Positions 25,643 through 36,639 of a DNA stretch of 64,000 nucleotides are shown here, piece after piece (the stretch's first letter is position 1; each line of letters opens with the position of its first letter). Location of the stretch: positions 20,780,001-20,844,000 of the forward strand of contig NC_083379.1 of NCBI RefSeq assembly GCF_031755915.1, written 5' to 3'. The stretch is from Ziziphus jujuba (lineage: Eukaryota > Streptophyta > Magnoliopsida > Rosales > Rhamnaceae). The notes under the pieces are model-generated. The model saw only the letters and a program-made list of their open reading frames with translations. It did no database searches and was not told the DNA's origin. The translations under genes were made by a program, and so were the position numbers.

Positions 25643-26936
25643 CAAGAAAACTCCACTGCAATTACGATATTCCAAGAATCATATCAAAGTCCACCTATCA
25701 TGAGCTTCAAGTTTTTAATCAAAAGAACTTGGCATATAGTCTGGCTTTTTTTTTTTCAAGTGGTTGATAACTAGGGAAAAACAACATGTCAATCGTATTT
25801 TATTTGATAAGTAATACACAACTAATGAAAATTTACCCCAAAAAAAAAATAAATAAATAAAGCAATTGATAAACACAATCTACTCAAATATTTTGCCATT
25901 CTTTTTCGCTTTTTTTTCCCCATGGAATAACTCTCTAAATATATGTTGCCTTGAAAAGTTGAAGATAGTGATAAAGAAAACATAATAAATTTTGTTCTAG
26001 AAAGATCAGAGTTTTTATAAACCAAAAATCCAATAGCACAAGACAACTTGAATAGTACAAAATGCACTGTGATATATATTAACTTACCACCACTCAACTT
26101 GAGGAATTCCGTCCTTAGGCTTTTCTTTGGTAATAACTCTCTCTGATAATAGGTGTTGCCTTGGCCTTTGACAGCTGTGCCTTTACCATATTTACATTAA
26201 TGTTCAAGAGGGGAATATAGGAATTTATCAATTACCATAATCAATCTACACAACTTACGAATAAACTATAGTTGAAATAAAAAACAAAAAAAATAAAAAA
26301 ATAAAAACTATCGTAAAACTAAATAAACTATCCTATATTAGTTGCAAGATATATTTAAGAAGAACTCTACTGCAACTACCATATTGCAAATATCCTATCA
26401 AAGACCACCCATCAATTTCAATTTTTCAATCAAAAGCACATGCTATGTGACATGCTCTTTTTTAAGTGGTTGATAACTACAAAAAGAAAGTGCCAGTCAT
26501 ATTTTATTTGATAAATAATATGCAACTGATAAAAATTTACAAAAAATAAACACATAGCAATTGATAAACACAATCTACTCAGATATTTTCCCATTCTTTT
26601 TCGCATTTGATTTTTTTGTTTTTCCGACGAAATAACTCTATAAACATACGTCGCCCTGAAAAGATGAAGACATTGACAAAGAAAACATAATTAATTGTGC
26701 TCTAGAAAGATCAAAGTTTTTATAAACCCAAACTCAAATAGCACAAGACAATTTGAATAATTCAAAATGCATTACGATATACATTAAATTATCACCACTC
26801 AACTTGAGGAATTAGGTCCTTAGGCTTTTCTTTGGTAATACCTCACTACGATACTAGGTGTTCCCTTTGCCTTTGCCAGCTGTGCCTATATCATGTTTAC
26901 ATTAATGTTCAAGGGGGAAGTATAGGAATCTTAAGT
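25643..26936 (-). repeat. Tandem duplication (about 710-bp unit x2) holding a gene-like fragment
   Basis: 25643-26231 and 26357-26936 are direct copies (for example CTCCACTGCA at 25651 and CTCTACTGCA at 26365, and the GAGGAATT...CCTTAGGCTTTTC block at 26101 and 26806). On the minus strand copy 1 has an open stretch ending LPKKSLRTEFLKLSGG followed by a consensus splice donor GTAAGT (rc near 26088). Copy 2 has in-frame stops at the same place and has lost the donor. This looks like a duplicated exon of a host gene, now decayed. I do not recognise the protein. Confidence 0.6.
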
Positions 26937-26949
26937 ATTAACACAGTAG

Positions 26950-27740
26950 TTAAATTCTGACATCTTTGGATGAAAGGCTACTTAAACCTTCTATTTGCTT
27001 GCTGTTCTCTTCTTTTTCCTCCACAAACTTTTCATCATTTAAGTATTGAACAAATTCCAAGCATATGGGTTCAATAACAAGTTTACAAGAAGTCTTACAC
27101 CTTGGTTCCAAGTGTATGGATTCAAATATAGGGTCTTTCCACACTTGTAAATGACCAAACTTGTACAAAATGGAATGAAACAGAGGAGAAAGAATACACA
27201 TTTTCCCCGATAATTCTTTCTCTCACTCGTTGCGACTTACAGAAAAACAAAACTTTATTGCCCAAAAATTTTTTTTAAAAAAAAAGGAACACACAGAAAA
27301 TAAAACTTCTGATGAATGGGCAAAATTTTAGGGAAAACAATCAAAGCGGAAAAAGACCGACTTCCAAATTTTCAAATGAATGTATTAAAAAACAAGTGGG
27401 TTTGCCGAAATTGATATACCAAAACTGAAATTGACAGCAGCATAACCTGATCGATGTACCCAAATGGAAAATGAACTTGATCTAACCTTTAATTACTAGG
27501 CGTACCTGCTTCAGGTTTCTAGCTGTTGTTGCATGTTACGTTGTCAGATAGGAGAGAAAGAAAGCGAAATTACTCTCTCTAAACCCGCTCTTCAGGCTTC
27601 AGGTTTTTTATTTTTGTTTTAGATGTCTGTATTATTGAGATTTGGCCGGAATGCATTTGGGTTTCAGGTTGCCATTTAGGAAAGAGATTTGGAGTGTGAA
27701 AGTTAAATGGCCAGATCGCTGTTTATAATTAGTGAACAAC
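26950..27740 (-). pseudogene. Gene-like region: possible promoter, leader and 83-codon ORF
   Basis: Minus strand: TATAAA (rc near 27725), then a moderately complex leader, a CAG/GTACGC splice-donor-like site near 27508, an AT-rich intron-like stretch, and an 83-codon ORF at 26950-27201 that starts MCILSPLFHS and ends in an acidic tail (EEKEENSKQ). The duplicated exon-like fragments lie just downstream. This could be the 5' part of a broken host gene, or coincidence. I do not recognise the product and assign no function. Confidence 0.25.
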
Positions 27741-28287
27741 TATTTTGTACGAATTATATTCCGTAAATTATAAAATTAATTTTTGAAAACTTTAAAATAG
27801 AAAATAAAATAATAAAATAAAATATTTCAATAAAAATTATCATATAAATAACAAAATTTAAATAAAAATATATTATGGAAGACGATAATTATCATCTAAA
27901 TAACACCACTCAAAATGAAAAGCCATAAGAAGCAAAATAAGTGGCGACGTCTACATAAATTTATTAGTATAAATATTAATTAATAAAAGAAACATAAAAA
28001 TTAAATAATGGGGAAAAAAAAATGCAATATGTGTGGCAATTACATTATCTGGCCACCATTCTATAATGTATGTGTGCCGACATTAGGTTCTTGCCACTCG
28101 TTGGGCTTAATTTTTAAGCGCGCTAGTTCCGCGCCAAATTCATTATAATGCTAACGACGATTTGACCTTTTTTTTTTTTTTTTTTTTCCTTTTTCTGGGG
28201 CTAAAAACTGGGATTCCTTGGAACAAAAAAGAAGGAGCAACAGCATAGTATCGATTTAAAGTGTTTTCTCCGATATACTATCAAAAG
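27741..28287. other. AT-rich intergenic DNA
   Basis: No gene is seen. It contains a T-run at about 28169-28188 and short A/T-rich direct repeats. Confidence 0.4.
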
Positions 28288-28814
28288 TCATAAACACAGC
28301 AAAAGAGGACGGTAAACAAAGCGGGTCCACTGGACCACTAAATCATTGTTTTGCCATCCAATTGCCCACGATGTGAGCTGGCTTGTTGGGCTTTCTAGAG
28401 GCCCAAAGAAAGGAAATAGTGTCAAAATAAGAAGTTTACAAAAAGATGTCATCCGAAAAGGTTTCTGCAGCGCAATGGATGCAATTCCTGTCATTTTTAT
28501 TTATTACTTGATTGACTATTAAGGCATCTGTTTCCAACCAAACAACTTTCCAATCAAACGACATCGCGAGTTGCATGGCTCTTAAAATGGCTTCTAATTC
28601 TGCCACTTCAGGGATTGAAATGTCCAACTTGAACGAATGTATATGTAGAACCCTCCCTTCTTCGTTTCGAGCCACCATTGCCAGGACGCTTCCCCCATCT
28701 CTCAAAGCACCAACGGTATTGACTTTCATCATGCCAGCTGGTGGATGTCTCCATCTAATACTAGTAGCGATTTTATGTGGCAAAAATAATTTTCGCCAGC
28801 ATATTTTTACATGA
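28288..28814 (-). pseudogene. RNase H-like (RVT_3) domain pseudogene of LINE type
   Basis: A minus-strand ORF reads RWRHPPAGMMKVNTVGAL, then GSVLAMVARNEEGRVL, then PEVAELEAILRAMQLAM and WLETDALIVNQVI. This is the plant RVT_3 RNase H pattern (W-PP-G-KxNxDGA, GxVxRDxxG, AExxAxxxAL, ExDS). The expected catalytic Asp of the DGA motif is Thr ('NTVGAL') and the DS motif is 'TDA', so catalytic residues are altered. A frameshift near 28440 precedes a decayed C-terminal part. Such domains end many plant L1-type elements and also exist as free genes; no RT is seen upstream. Confidence 0.7.
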
Positions 28815-28820
28815 AAACAA

Positions 28821-28939
28821 ACTTACAACAAGATACAAAGCGCCATTACAAGAATGTATTTAGCGGCAATTTAAAGGCTGTCACTAAAAATATTACCACC
28901 ATAGGCCTAATTTCTTAAATAGCAGATAGGTCTATAGTG
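28821..28939. repeat. Candidate small CACTA-type MITE
   Basis: A left end resembling decayed CACTACAACAAG (ACTTACAACAAGATA) and a right end that reads CACTATAGACC in reverse enclose a self-complementary TTTAGCGGCAATTTAAAGG / CTGTCACTAAA core typical of small CACTA derivatives. No convincing 3-bp duplication was found. Confidence 0.3.
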
Positions 28940-29289
28940 TGCAAACAAGATGTATGACAACTAAAATAAACGATACAATAAAAATTACAAAATGATCAGA
29001 TTAAATTTTTGTTGATATGTATACAATATTTTTATACCTTTCTATTTAAAAAAAAAAATTGTTATTCAATTATATAAAGGGATAATTATGCTTTAGTATT
29101 TTCTAAAATCATTGAATTTTATTTTTAGATCTCTAAAATCAATTTTGTAACATTGATACCCATGTTTTCAAAATTCTTATAAATTGGTCAAATTCAGTTA
29201 AAATTTAGAGAAATCGTCAAATAGAGGTTATGTTTTATGCATGTGATCCTCAAATCCGATTTGTTTAATTTATTTTTGATATTTTCCCA

Positions 29290-29930
29290 TTTAAAAAATT
29301 CAAAAAAAAAAAATCAAAAGCCTAAAAGATGTACCAAATATTCCAAAAAATTGAGACTCCAAAAAAATATCCGATGTTAAAAATTCTGAAGGCACGATAA
29401 AAAAAATTATATTTTCAAAAAATATCCCAAGAATATGAAAAAAAAATATCATATAGTTAAAAAAAATTCTAAGAGCACAAAACAATTACTAGGTGTTCAA
29501 AAAAAATTATGATAGCCCAAAATACATATTTGATGTTAAAAAAATGAGAGCCCAGAAAAATATCAGATAGTTAAAAAAAATTTTAGTACGCCAAAAAAAT
29601 ATTAGATGGTAAAAAAGTTATGAGAGCTCCAAAAAAAATTATAGATGTTCAAAAAATTTTGAGAGCCCAAAAAAATACCATATGGTTAAAAGAATTCTAG
29701 AGCACCGAAAAAATATCGTTTAGTGACAAATCATTCTTAAAGTTCCAAAATAATACCTAATGTTCAAAAACGAATCTAAAAGCTTAAAAAAAATATCCGA
29801 TGGTTAACAAATAAAAATTTCAGTGCCCAAAAAAATATCATATGGTAAAAAAAAAACTCCAAGACCTCAAAAAAAAAAAAAAAAAAAACACCAAATGTTT
29901 AAAAAAAAATTCCAAGAGCTGGAAAGACAT
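29290..29930 (+). repeat. A-rich degenerate minisatellite (left arm of foldback)
   Basis: Units of roughly 35-45 bp alternate AAGAGCNCAAAAAAATAT, ATATGGTTAAAAAAA and ATTCTAAGAGC-like pieces. They are complementary to the T-rich units at 29950-31925, so the two arms could pair as a long imperfect hairpin. Confidence 0.7.
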
Positions 29931-29949
29931 TTAATATTTTTATTGAACT

Positions 29950-31925
29950 CTAAGAATTTTTTAGTATTATCTATTATTGTTTTTGGACAACCAAAATATT
30001 TTTGACCATCTAGTATTTTTTTTTTTTTTTTAAGCTCTTATATTTTTTTATATTATATTTTTGTTGTACTGTTAGAATATTTTTACCATCTAGTATTTGT
30101 TTCAAGTTTTAAGATTTTTTTGAATATCTAATATCTTTTGTAGGCTCTCAGAATTTTTTTTGAATATATGATATTGTTTTTCAAGTTTTCAAAATTGTTT
30201 GAATATCTAAGTACTTTTATCAAGCTTTTAAAACATTTTTTAAACATTTAATATTTTTTGTCATGCTCTTAGAATATTTTAGCAATCGGGCAATTTTGTG
30301 ATTCTCTAAATTTTTTTTTGAACATGTGGTATTTTTAACCATCTAGTATTTTCTTTTTCTTTTTTTTTTTTTTTCAAGCTCTTATAATTTTTTTATATTA
30401 TTCTTTTATCGTACTTTCAGAATATGTTTTACCATCCAGTATTTGTTTCAAGTTTTGAGATTTTTTTTTTTTAATATCTAGTATCTTTTTTAGGCTCTCA
30501 GAATTTTTTTTGAATATATGAATTTTTTTTTTAAGTTTTCAAAATTGTTTAAATATCTAGTACTTTTATCAAGTTCTTAAAACTTTTTTTAAACATTTAA
30601 TATTTTTTGTCATGCTCTCAGAATTTTTTAACAATCTGGCAATTTTGGGATTCTCTAATTTTTATTTTTTTTTTTGAACATGTGGTATTTTTTAGGGGTT
30701 TTAGAATTTTTTTTACCATCTAATTTTTTTTCTTTTTATCATTTAATTTTTTTTCTGGCTATTAGATTATTTTTAACATTTAGTATTTTTTGGTCTCTCG
30801 GAATTTTTTTTAATATATGATATTTTTTTTTGGACATTTGAATTTTTTTTAACCATCTAGTATTTTTCTTTTTTTCTTTTTTTGAAGTCTTAAAATGGTT
30901 TGAACATCTTGTACTTTTATTGGGCTTTTGAAATTTTCTTTGAACATTTTGTATTTTTTATCATCTTCTCAAATTTTTTTTTTACCATTTGCTGTTTTTT
31001 TATGGTTTTCAGATTTTTTTAACATTTGGTATTTTTTAGGACTATCAACATTTTTTTTACTATCTGGTATTTTTATTGTGCTTTTAAAATTTTGTTATCA
31101 TCTGCTTTTTTTTTTTTTTTTTAGGCTCTTAGATTTTTTAAGCATCATGTATTTTTTTAAGGCTCTCTTTTTTTACAATATCAAGTATTTTTTCATGCAC
31201 TCAAATTTTTTTAATTGTTTGCTATTTTTTTTCCATAGGAATGGTAATTTGCTCGGATTCCCAAAATCCGTCATGCACCATCCTTACTGAGGTGGTTTTT
31301 TCTCAAAAAATCGGGAATACTGAGTAGGTTCGGGGAAAAAGTTTAAAATCCGAATCAAAGATAGGCCAAGACTGGAAATAAAAACCCTGCCTAAACCCGG
31401 CCGAATATATATATATTTATTTATTATTTTTTTTAATTTCATTTATGTAACCTGGTCCCATCGCATATTTTCTTCTTACAGTTACAAGCCCTACAACTCA
31501 CTAACAGCCCTCAACTCCTCTGGCCGATATCACCTTCACAAACAGCTGCTGCCGCACTAAGCCTCACTACCAAGCTGCCGCCACCAGGCCTCACCGCGAC
31601 CAAGCAAGGTCCTTGCCAACCATCACTGCAGGGATTGGAAAATTTCCAATCCATCCTGTTCCGTCCCCAATTGAAAATTTTCCGTTCCAGCCCCATCTCT
31701 AAAGAAACGGAAAAATTGCAGGGATAAAATGGAAAATTTCCAGCAGGAACGAAGATGGGATTTTAAAAACCAACCCCGCCCTACCTCATTAACATTCCTA
31801 CTTTCCAACTCTAAGATTTGGTTTTTTTTTTTTTTTTTTGGAACATCTGGTTTTTTTTTTTTTTTTTTTTATTATGCCCTCAAAATGTTTTGTTACAATT
31901 TGATTTTTTTTTCTTGCTCTCAATT
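29950..31925 (+). repeat. T-rich degenerate minisatellite (right arm of foldback)
   Basis: Units such as GGCTCTCAGAATTTTTTTTG followed by AATATCTAGTATTTTT recur dozens of times. A larger direct duplication with about 333-bp period (starting 30005 and 30338) is embedded in it. Long Phe-rich ORFs here are a product of T runs and are not genes. It is interrupted by the insertion at 31236-31799. Confidence 0.7.
31236..31799. mobile_element. Candidate small DNA-transposon insertion (hAT-like) in the foldback arm
   Basis: A GC-richer, complex 564-bp block breaks the T-rich minisatellite. It begins TAGGAATGGTAATTTG and ends with the reverse of AGGAATGTTAATGAG, an imperfect 12-bp terminal inverted repeat. 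Flanks TTTTTCCA and ACTTTCCA match at six of eight positions, suggesting an 8-bp duplication as in hAT elements. The interior (CCCCGCCC, GGAAAATTTTCC-like runs) resembles the plant repeat class rich in GGGCGGGTT/GGATTCCC words. No transposase is present. Confidence 0.4.
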
Positions 31926-32112
31926 TTTTTAAATGTGAAAATATCAAAAATAAATTAAAAAATCGAATTTGGAGTATTATATGGGTTGGTATTTGACATT
32001 TTTATCAATTTTAACCGAATTGGATCAATTTGTAAAATTTTAAAGATAAAAGTGTCAATGTAACAAAATTAATTTTAATGATTTTAAAGGAAACAATTAT
32101 TCTTGATATAAA

Positions 32113-34803
32113 TTAAATATCCGTTCACGTGTATTGTTCAAATCCACTCTATAAAGTGTGACTCATAAAATATGATATTTGACGGAAAGCCACCTATACT
32201 CTTAGGTCATAAGACAACATAACTTTGTAAAACAAAGCTGTAAGTATAATATTGCTTAAATTGAAAAAAAGAAAAGATAAGAAAAAAACAAGGCCTACAA
32301 TATCTATTACCAATAATAAGTACCAATGATCTGGATTCTTAGAAAGCGATTTTGTTCTTTTTCTCAAGAAAGGAAAGTTATCCTCTTAAAGGAAAGTGAT
32401 TAGAGGATCAAATTAATTAGGTATAAACATATGAATTGTTTAATTAACTGGGTAAGATAGATGGTCCCATAAGTCAACAAGGCACACCATATCTTCTGGC
32501 GTTTGTTGATCTCGATGTAAATTAATTGTTCCTTAGGTCTTATCAGGTCCCTGGCTAGCAGAAAATGACAACCCCATATGTTCAGTTTATGTACAATATT
32601 TTAGGTATTGTATAATGGACACTATTATGATCTAAAGAAATCATCCAAAATACCTGCTTATTTTATTATGAGAACTATATTCATGGGATAAATGTTAAAA
32701 ATTACCACTGCAACTTTTAGATTTTTATTTTGAATTATGAGTTAAAATAAAACCATTTTCAAGTGTTTAGTTTGGCACATTTCCATTTTAAAAATTACCA
32801 TTACAACTTCTAAATTTTTATTTTGAATTATGAGTTAAAATAAAACCATTTTCAAGTGTTTAGTTTGGCACGTTTCCATTTTAAAATGGAAGTAAGTTCC
32901 CATTATAAATCAAAATTATACATTATCCACAAAGTATATATGTATATATGTATAAAATTTTAATGTATTGGCATTTCTTATTTCCTATTTATATAGCTAG
33001 TATTAAAAATGATCATTTATCCAACTAAAATTTTAATTTTAAATCATTAATTTAGATGATCCTTAAAACATATTTACATAAATCATAGCTTTAAATAAAA
33101 TATGTTCCTAAATAATTAAAACTTTCTTTTATATGTAAGTTCTACTATAATAGTCAGTGCCACCTATATACAGTGGATGTTGGACATCAAATTACTTATA
33201 ATTTATAAAATATATTATATCAAATTATATATAATTCAATATCAAATCTCTTCATAAAACAGGCCACGTGGTCCATCATATGCGCCAATAAAAATTAAAT
33301 CTAGTAGTATCTACAGCTCAATTAATTTAGGATGGATAATTTGAACTCCAAGGACATGTTTGGATGCATGTAAAGATTGGAGCCAATCAGGAAAACAAGA
33401 GAATTAGGTTGGTTACTTTCTTAAGAGCCAATACCGCAGCGATACATAAGAGCAAACATGGGGAAAACATTCCATCGTGTATTAGAAAGCCTGTGTTTGC
33501 CATGTTGACATTTGAAACCCAAAATCTCATCTTCTAATCAATAACTGATAATGACATGGAATAATCATACGTCATTCATAGAAAATATTGCTAGCTAACT
33601 CATTTTCTTTTATATAATATTACATTTATATATATTTATTCATATGGATATTTATATATATAAAGAGAAGAATGAAATAATATAGTATTAAAAATTATTT
33701 AATTCATCAATAATATTATAATTATTCCACCGAATGTATTATATACATAGAAGATACTGGAAATGAACTTAATGGTGTTTGAAATATTTTTTCTTAATTT
33801 TTATATATTATATATTCAATTTATATATTATATGGTAGAAAAAACTATGCAAAATTTTTAGCTAATCATCTAAATATCAGCATATATTATATGGCGACCT
33901 TCCTGGTGTCCAGTGATCACGATTGAATTCAACTTGAAGGCTCTACTGTGCCTTTAAAAGTAAGGAAACAGACTGAGATTATTAACATATTATTTCTATA
34001 ACTACTTTCCAGCAAGCTAGTTTTTGAATTGTAAAGATAAAAATGTTTCTTTAACAATTAAAAGAATCAAGTTCTCTAAAATTTTTGTTTCTTTTCTGAA
34101 TCTTATATCCGCTGAGGATTAATAAATAATTTAAATAACAAAGAAACAAAGAAAAGAAGTTGAAAAAACCATCATCATTGGCTTTAATTGGTAAGTCACT
34201 AGAAAGAAAAAGAAAAAAATATATTATATTAAAATAGACAAATAACAGAAAGTGAAACTGAAAGAAAGCTTGGTGCCAAACCCTAGTTGGGACCATGCAA
34301 TGGATTAATTCTTTTATTACTTTGTGATATAAAAAGAAAAAGAAAAAGAAGAGAAAAATATAGTAATAACATATCAATATGAAATTAAAAGAAAATAAAA
34401 AAATCTTCGACATATATATATTTCAAATTTCTTTTACAACTTGGGTTTAATAATCTTCATGCATCCATCGACATATCACGTGGCTTTGTTACTGTTACGA
34501 AATTTGTTGCTAAAATAAATTGAAAAAAAAAAATATATATATATATATATATATTAATGGTAAGGCATCACTAAAGATAGATAATTAATTTTCTCCAATC
34601 AAAAACATGAAATAAAAGATTATCATACATGTTCGCATATTAATTTTCCTATTTATAAATAAAGCTTTCTTCTTTTTTAAACATTAATATCCTTAATTAG
34701 TTTTTTTTTTTTTTTTTTTTGGATTACCTCAAAAGTACATATAATAATCCAAATATACTATCTAAAATTATAATTAAAATTAAAAAACCAAACCTAAAAA
34801 TTG

Positions 34804-34842
<39 letters not shown>

Positions 34843-34943
34843 AGTCTCACCTATATTTGCGACCTGCTGCAGCAACGTACACTATTGAAGAGAATATATC
34901 AAACATAAATCATTCTGATTCAGACCCATCTTCCAAAATTAAA
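32113..34943. other. AT-rich intergenic DNA downstream of the NAC gene
   Basis: No gene is recognised. It includes a 93-bp tandem duplication (32701-32886), T runs and (AT)n tracts at about 34531-34554 and 34807-34838. The latter lies some 105 bp past the NAC stop codon, probably within or near its 3' UTR. 33340-33560 is more complex but has no open frame. Confidence 0.5.
32701..32886. repeat. Direct tandem duplication, 93-bp unit x2
   Basis: ATTACCACTGCAACTTTTAG at 32701 recurs as ATTACCATTACAACTTCTAA at 32794. Both copies continue through TTGAATTATGAGTTAAAATA and AAGTGTTTAGTTTGGCAC. Confidence 0.8.
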
Positions 34944-36266
34944 CTACGAATTCCAATTCATGCTCGGAAGCTGATACTGTGGACGCAAAACCCCATCGCC
35001 AAGAGACCCAATAAGTGAGTTTGGATGGAATGGGGCAGTCTGTGGGATTTGATTCAACAAAGAAACAAATGAATTGTTTTCCTGATCATGAACCTCACCT
35101 CCTGTACTACTGCTTCCACCACTATTCAGATCGCCATGGAAACGCTTCGCCGCCGAGTTCCCAATCGATCCGACGTCATTCCAAAACTGTTGTGGCGGTG
35201 GGCGTTTCACCGCCGCCGCCAGGTTGCTTTTCGAGCTCGAAGTTGCGAACTGATGATGAGAAATGGAACTTGTATTTTGCATGCCGTCCCCTGATAGTAT
35301 TCCTTCGAAAAAGCTGTCGTCGTTTTCAAGTAAAGAGGCGTAATTGGCCGGTTTCGATAGTGGGGGTTTTGGATTCTGCTGGCTGCTGGCCACTGATAAT
35401 TGACCTTGCATTGAGGGCATAAGCATAGCTTCCATGGCATCATCTTTATCGCGATCTATGATTGGCCTTTGAGAGTTGTTTTTCTTATAAATTCGACAAA
35501 GAACCCAATCATCAAGCTAAAGAAAAATAAATAAATGAAAAGAAAAAAAAGAAAAAAAAGAAAAAAAACCATAGTATTAGAGCTATAGCCAGCAGATGCA
35601 GCATATTTTAAAAAATAAATATTGTAAATTAAGTCTGTTACCCTTAAAGAGGCTTTCTTGTTAGGTGTTGAATCAGGAGGCTTGGTGGTAGTAGCAGAGG
35701 AGTTTTTGCCGTCGGCCAGGCGGTATTCATGCATAATCCAATTTGTCTTAATCCCTTTCGGGGGTTTTCCACCATAGAAAACCAGAGCTTTTTTAACACC
35801 GACTTTGTGATTTCCATTAGATGTTAGTATAGGCTTATCTGTTCCAGTAGCTTTCCAATACCCAGAAGTCGCTGCTCTATTAGGCCTAGCCCCATTTGGG
35901 TATTTCCTATCTCTAGGACTGAAAAAATACCATTCTTGCTCTCCAAACGTCGCCTTACCTACAACAAACAAAAACCCAACCAAAAAATAAAAATTTGTGA
36001 AATTTCGATAAATTCATTTGTGTTTGCTTTCTAGCTATGAAACCCAGAAAACGGAACATGCATCAAGTACATATAATATTACTTGGAAGCTCCCATGGAT
36101 CAAATTTGTACAAATCGATCTCCGCGATGATGGTGACAGGAAGAGGAGCCGAGGCAGCTTTTTTCTTCAGGTAGTGAACTACCAACTCTTCGTCGGTGGG
36201 GTGGAACCGGAACCCCGGTGGAAGCTGTGGGTGCTGTGAGCCCGTAGACGAATCTGTGCTTTCCAT
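34944..36266 (-). CDS. NAC-domain transcription factor, NAC018/NAC025/NAC056-like, three exons
   Basis: Plant-specific nuclear DNA-binding activator or repressor. Exons: 36266-36083, 35958-35642, 35516-34944; introns of 124 and 125 bp obey GT-AG, in phases 1 and 0, the usual NAC layout. The product is 357 residues. NAC subdomain A is at 15-33 ([14 protein letters not shown]), B near 47-61, C at 70-103 ([15 protein letters not shown], then [13 protein letters not shown]), D at 113-142 ([10 protein letters not shown], then WIMHEYRL) and E at 165-179 ([12 protein letters not shown]). The C-terminal 180 residues are rich in Ser, Asn and Pro, as in NAC activation regions, and end PSMNWNS. The start at 36266 begins MESTDSS, as in the NARS1/NAC056 group; an upstream in-frame ATG at 36356 gives an unlikely extension. 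No stop or frameshift interrupts the exons. Relatives act in senescence, seed-coat or fruit-ripening programmes, so that role is inferred only. Confidence 0.95.
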
Positions 36267-36360
36267 GATGATGATGACGACCTTGTTGCTCTCTCCTAAT
36301 TTTCTCAAATTTTGTTGTCTGCTACTTTCTTGTTTGGGAAAAAAGAAAACAACCACGATT

Positions 36361-36369
36361 TTTTTTATA
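36361..36369 (-). promoter_or_regulatory. Possible TATA box of the NAC gene
   Basis: The minus strand reads TTATAAAAAA about 95-100 bp upstream of the NAC start codon. A start site some 30 bp downstream would give a 5' leader of about 65-70 nt. The surrounding homopolymers make this tentative. Confidence 0.4.
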
Positions 36370-36481
36370 AAAAAAATGGAAATGATGAAGAAAATTTGCA
36401 GATACTTGCAAGAGAAAGTGGTGCAAAATGCAAATAGAGGAGATGAAAAAGAGAAACAGGGCTGTGAAGGAGGAGATGGGT

Positions 36482-36482
<1 letters not shown>

Positions 36483-36526
<44 letters not shown>
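36483..36526. repeat. (GA)22 microsatellite in the NAC promoter
   Basis: AG repeats run without interruption and then degrade to GCGAGC. On the coding strand this is a CT tract about 215-260 bp upstream of the NAC ATG. GA/CT tracts near plant promoters can bind GAGA-binding BBR/BPC factors; that role is inferred. The length is likely polymorphic. Confidence 0.85.
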
Positions 36527-36530
<4 letters not shown>

Positions 36531-36590
36531 AGCGAGAGCGAGTGGCGGTTAGGTACTAATAGAAAAGAACAAATATGGCGTTAATCACGC

Positions 36591-36632
36591 GACACGTGGG
36601 ATTGTTGAGATAAGCATCAACCGACACGTGGT
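36591..36632 (-). promoter_or_regulatory. Paired G-box/ABRE sites upstream of the NAC gene
   Basis: GACACGTGGG (CACGTG at 36593-36598) and GACACGTGGTGG (CACGTG at 36625-36630) lie 32 bp apart, about 330-365 bp upstream of the NAC start. ACACGTGG is the classical ABRE core bound by bZIP factors of the ABF/AREB type. A close pair of ABREs is the arrangement usually needed for abscisic-acid response, so ABA or drought control is a reasonable inference. Confidence 0.65.
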
Positions 36633-36639
36633 GGAAGAG

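Larger units (their letters stand above)
29079..32103. mobile_element. Mutator-like foldback element with minisatellite arms
   Basis: The left end starts GGGATAATTATGC and the right end, reversed, starts AGAATAATTGTTTCC. The outer roughly 200 bp of each side are inverted copies (shared CAATTTTGTAACATTGA-like, CAAATT-GGT and TTTAATTTATTTTTGATATTTTC blocks). Flanks are TTATATAAA (29070-29078) and TGATATAAA (32104-32112), a 9-bp duplication with one mismatch, as expected for Mutator-like elements. Inside, the left arm is an A-rich repeat and the right arm its T-rich complement. No transposase is present. Confidence 0.75.

Noticed and set aside
28512..28814. 100-codon plus-strand ORF
   Set aside because: It is the antisense shadow of the RNase H pseudogene.
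30928..31290. 120-codon Phe/Leu-rich membrane-like protein
   Set aside because: It results from T runs in the foldback minisatellite.
34051..34413. 120-codon hydrophobic ORF
   Set aside because: Low-complexity AT-rich DNA read in a Phe/Tyr-rich frame, with no conserved motif or promoter.
35015..35422. 135-codon plus-strand ORF
   Set aside because: Antisense to NAC exon 3, with no domain.
36196..36552. 118-codon plus-strand ORF ending in Arg-Glu repeats
   Set aside because: It reads the NAC 5' region and the GA microsatellite in the wrong strand; the Arg-Glu tail is the (GA)n tract.
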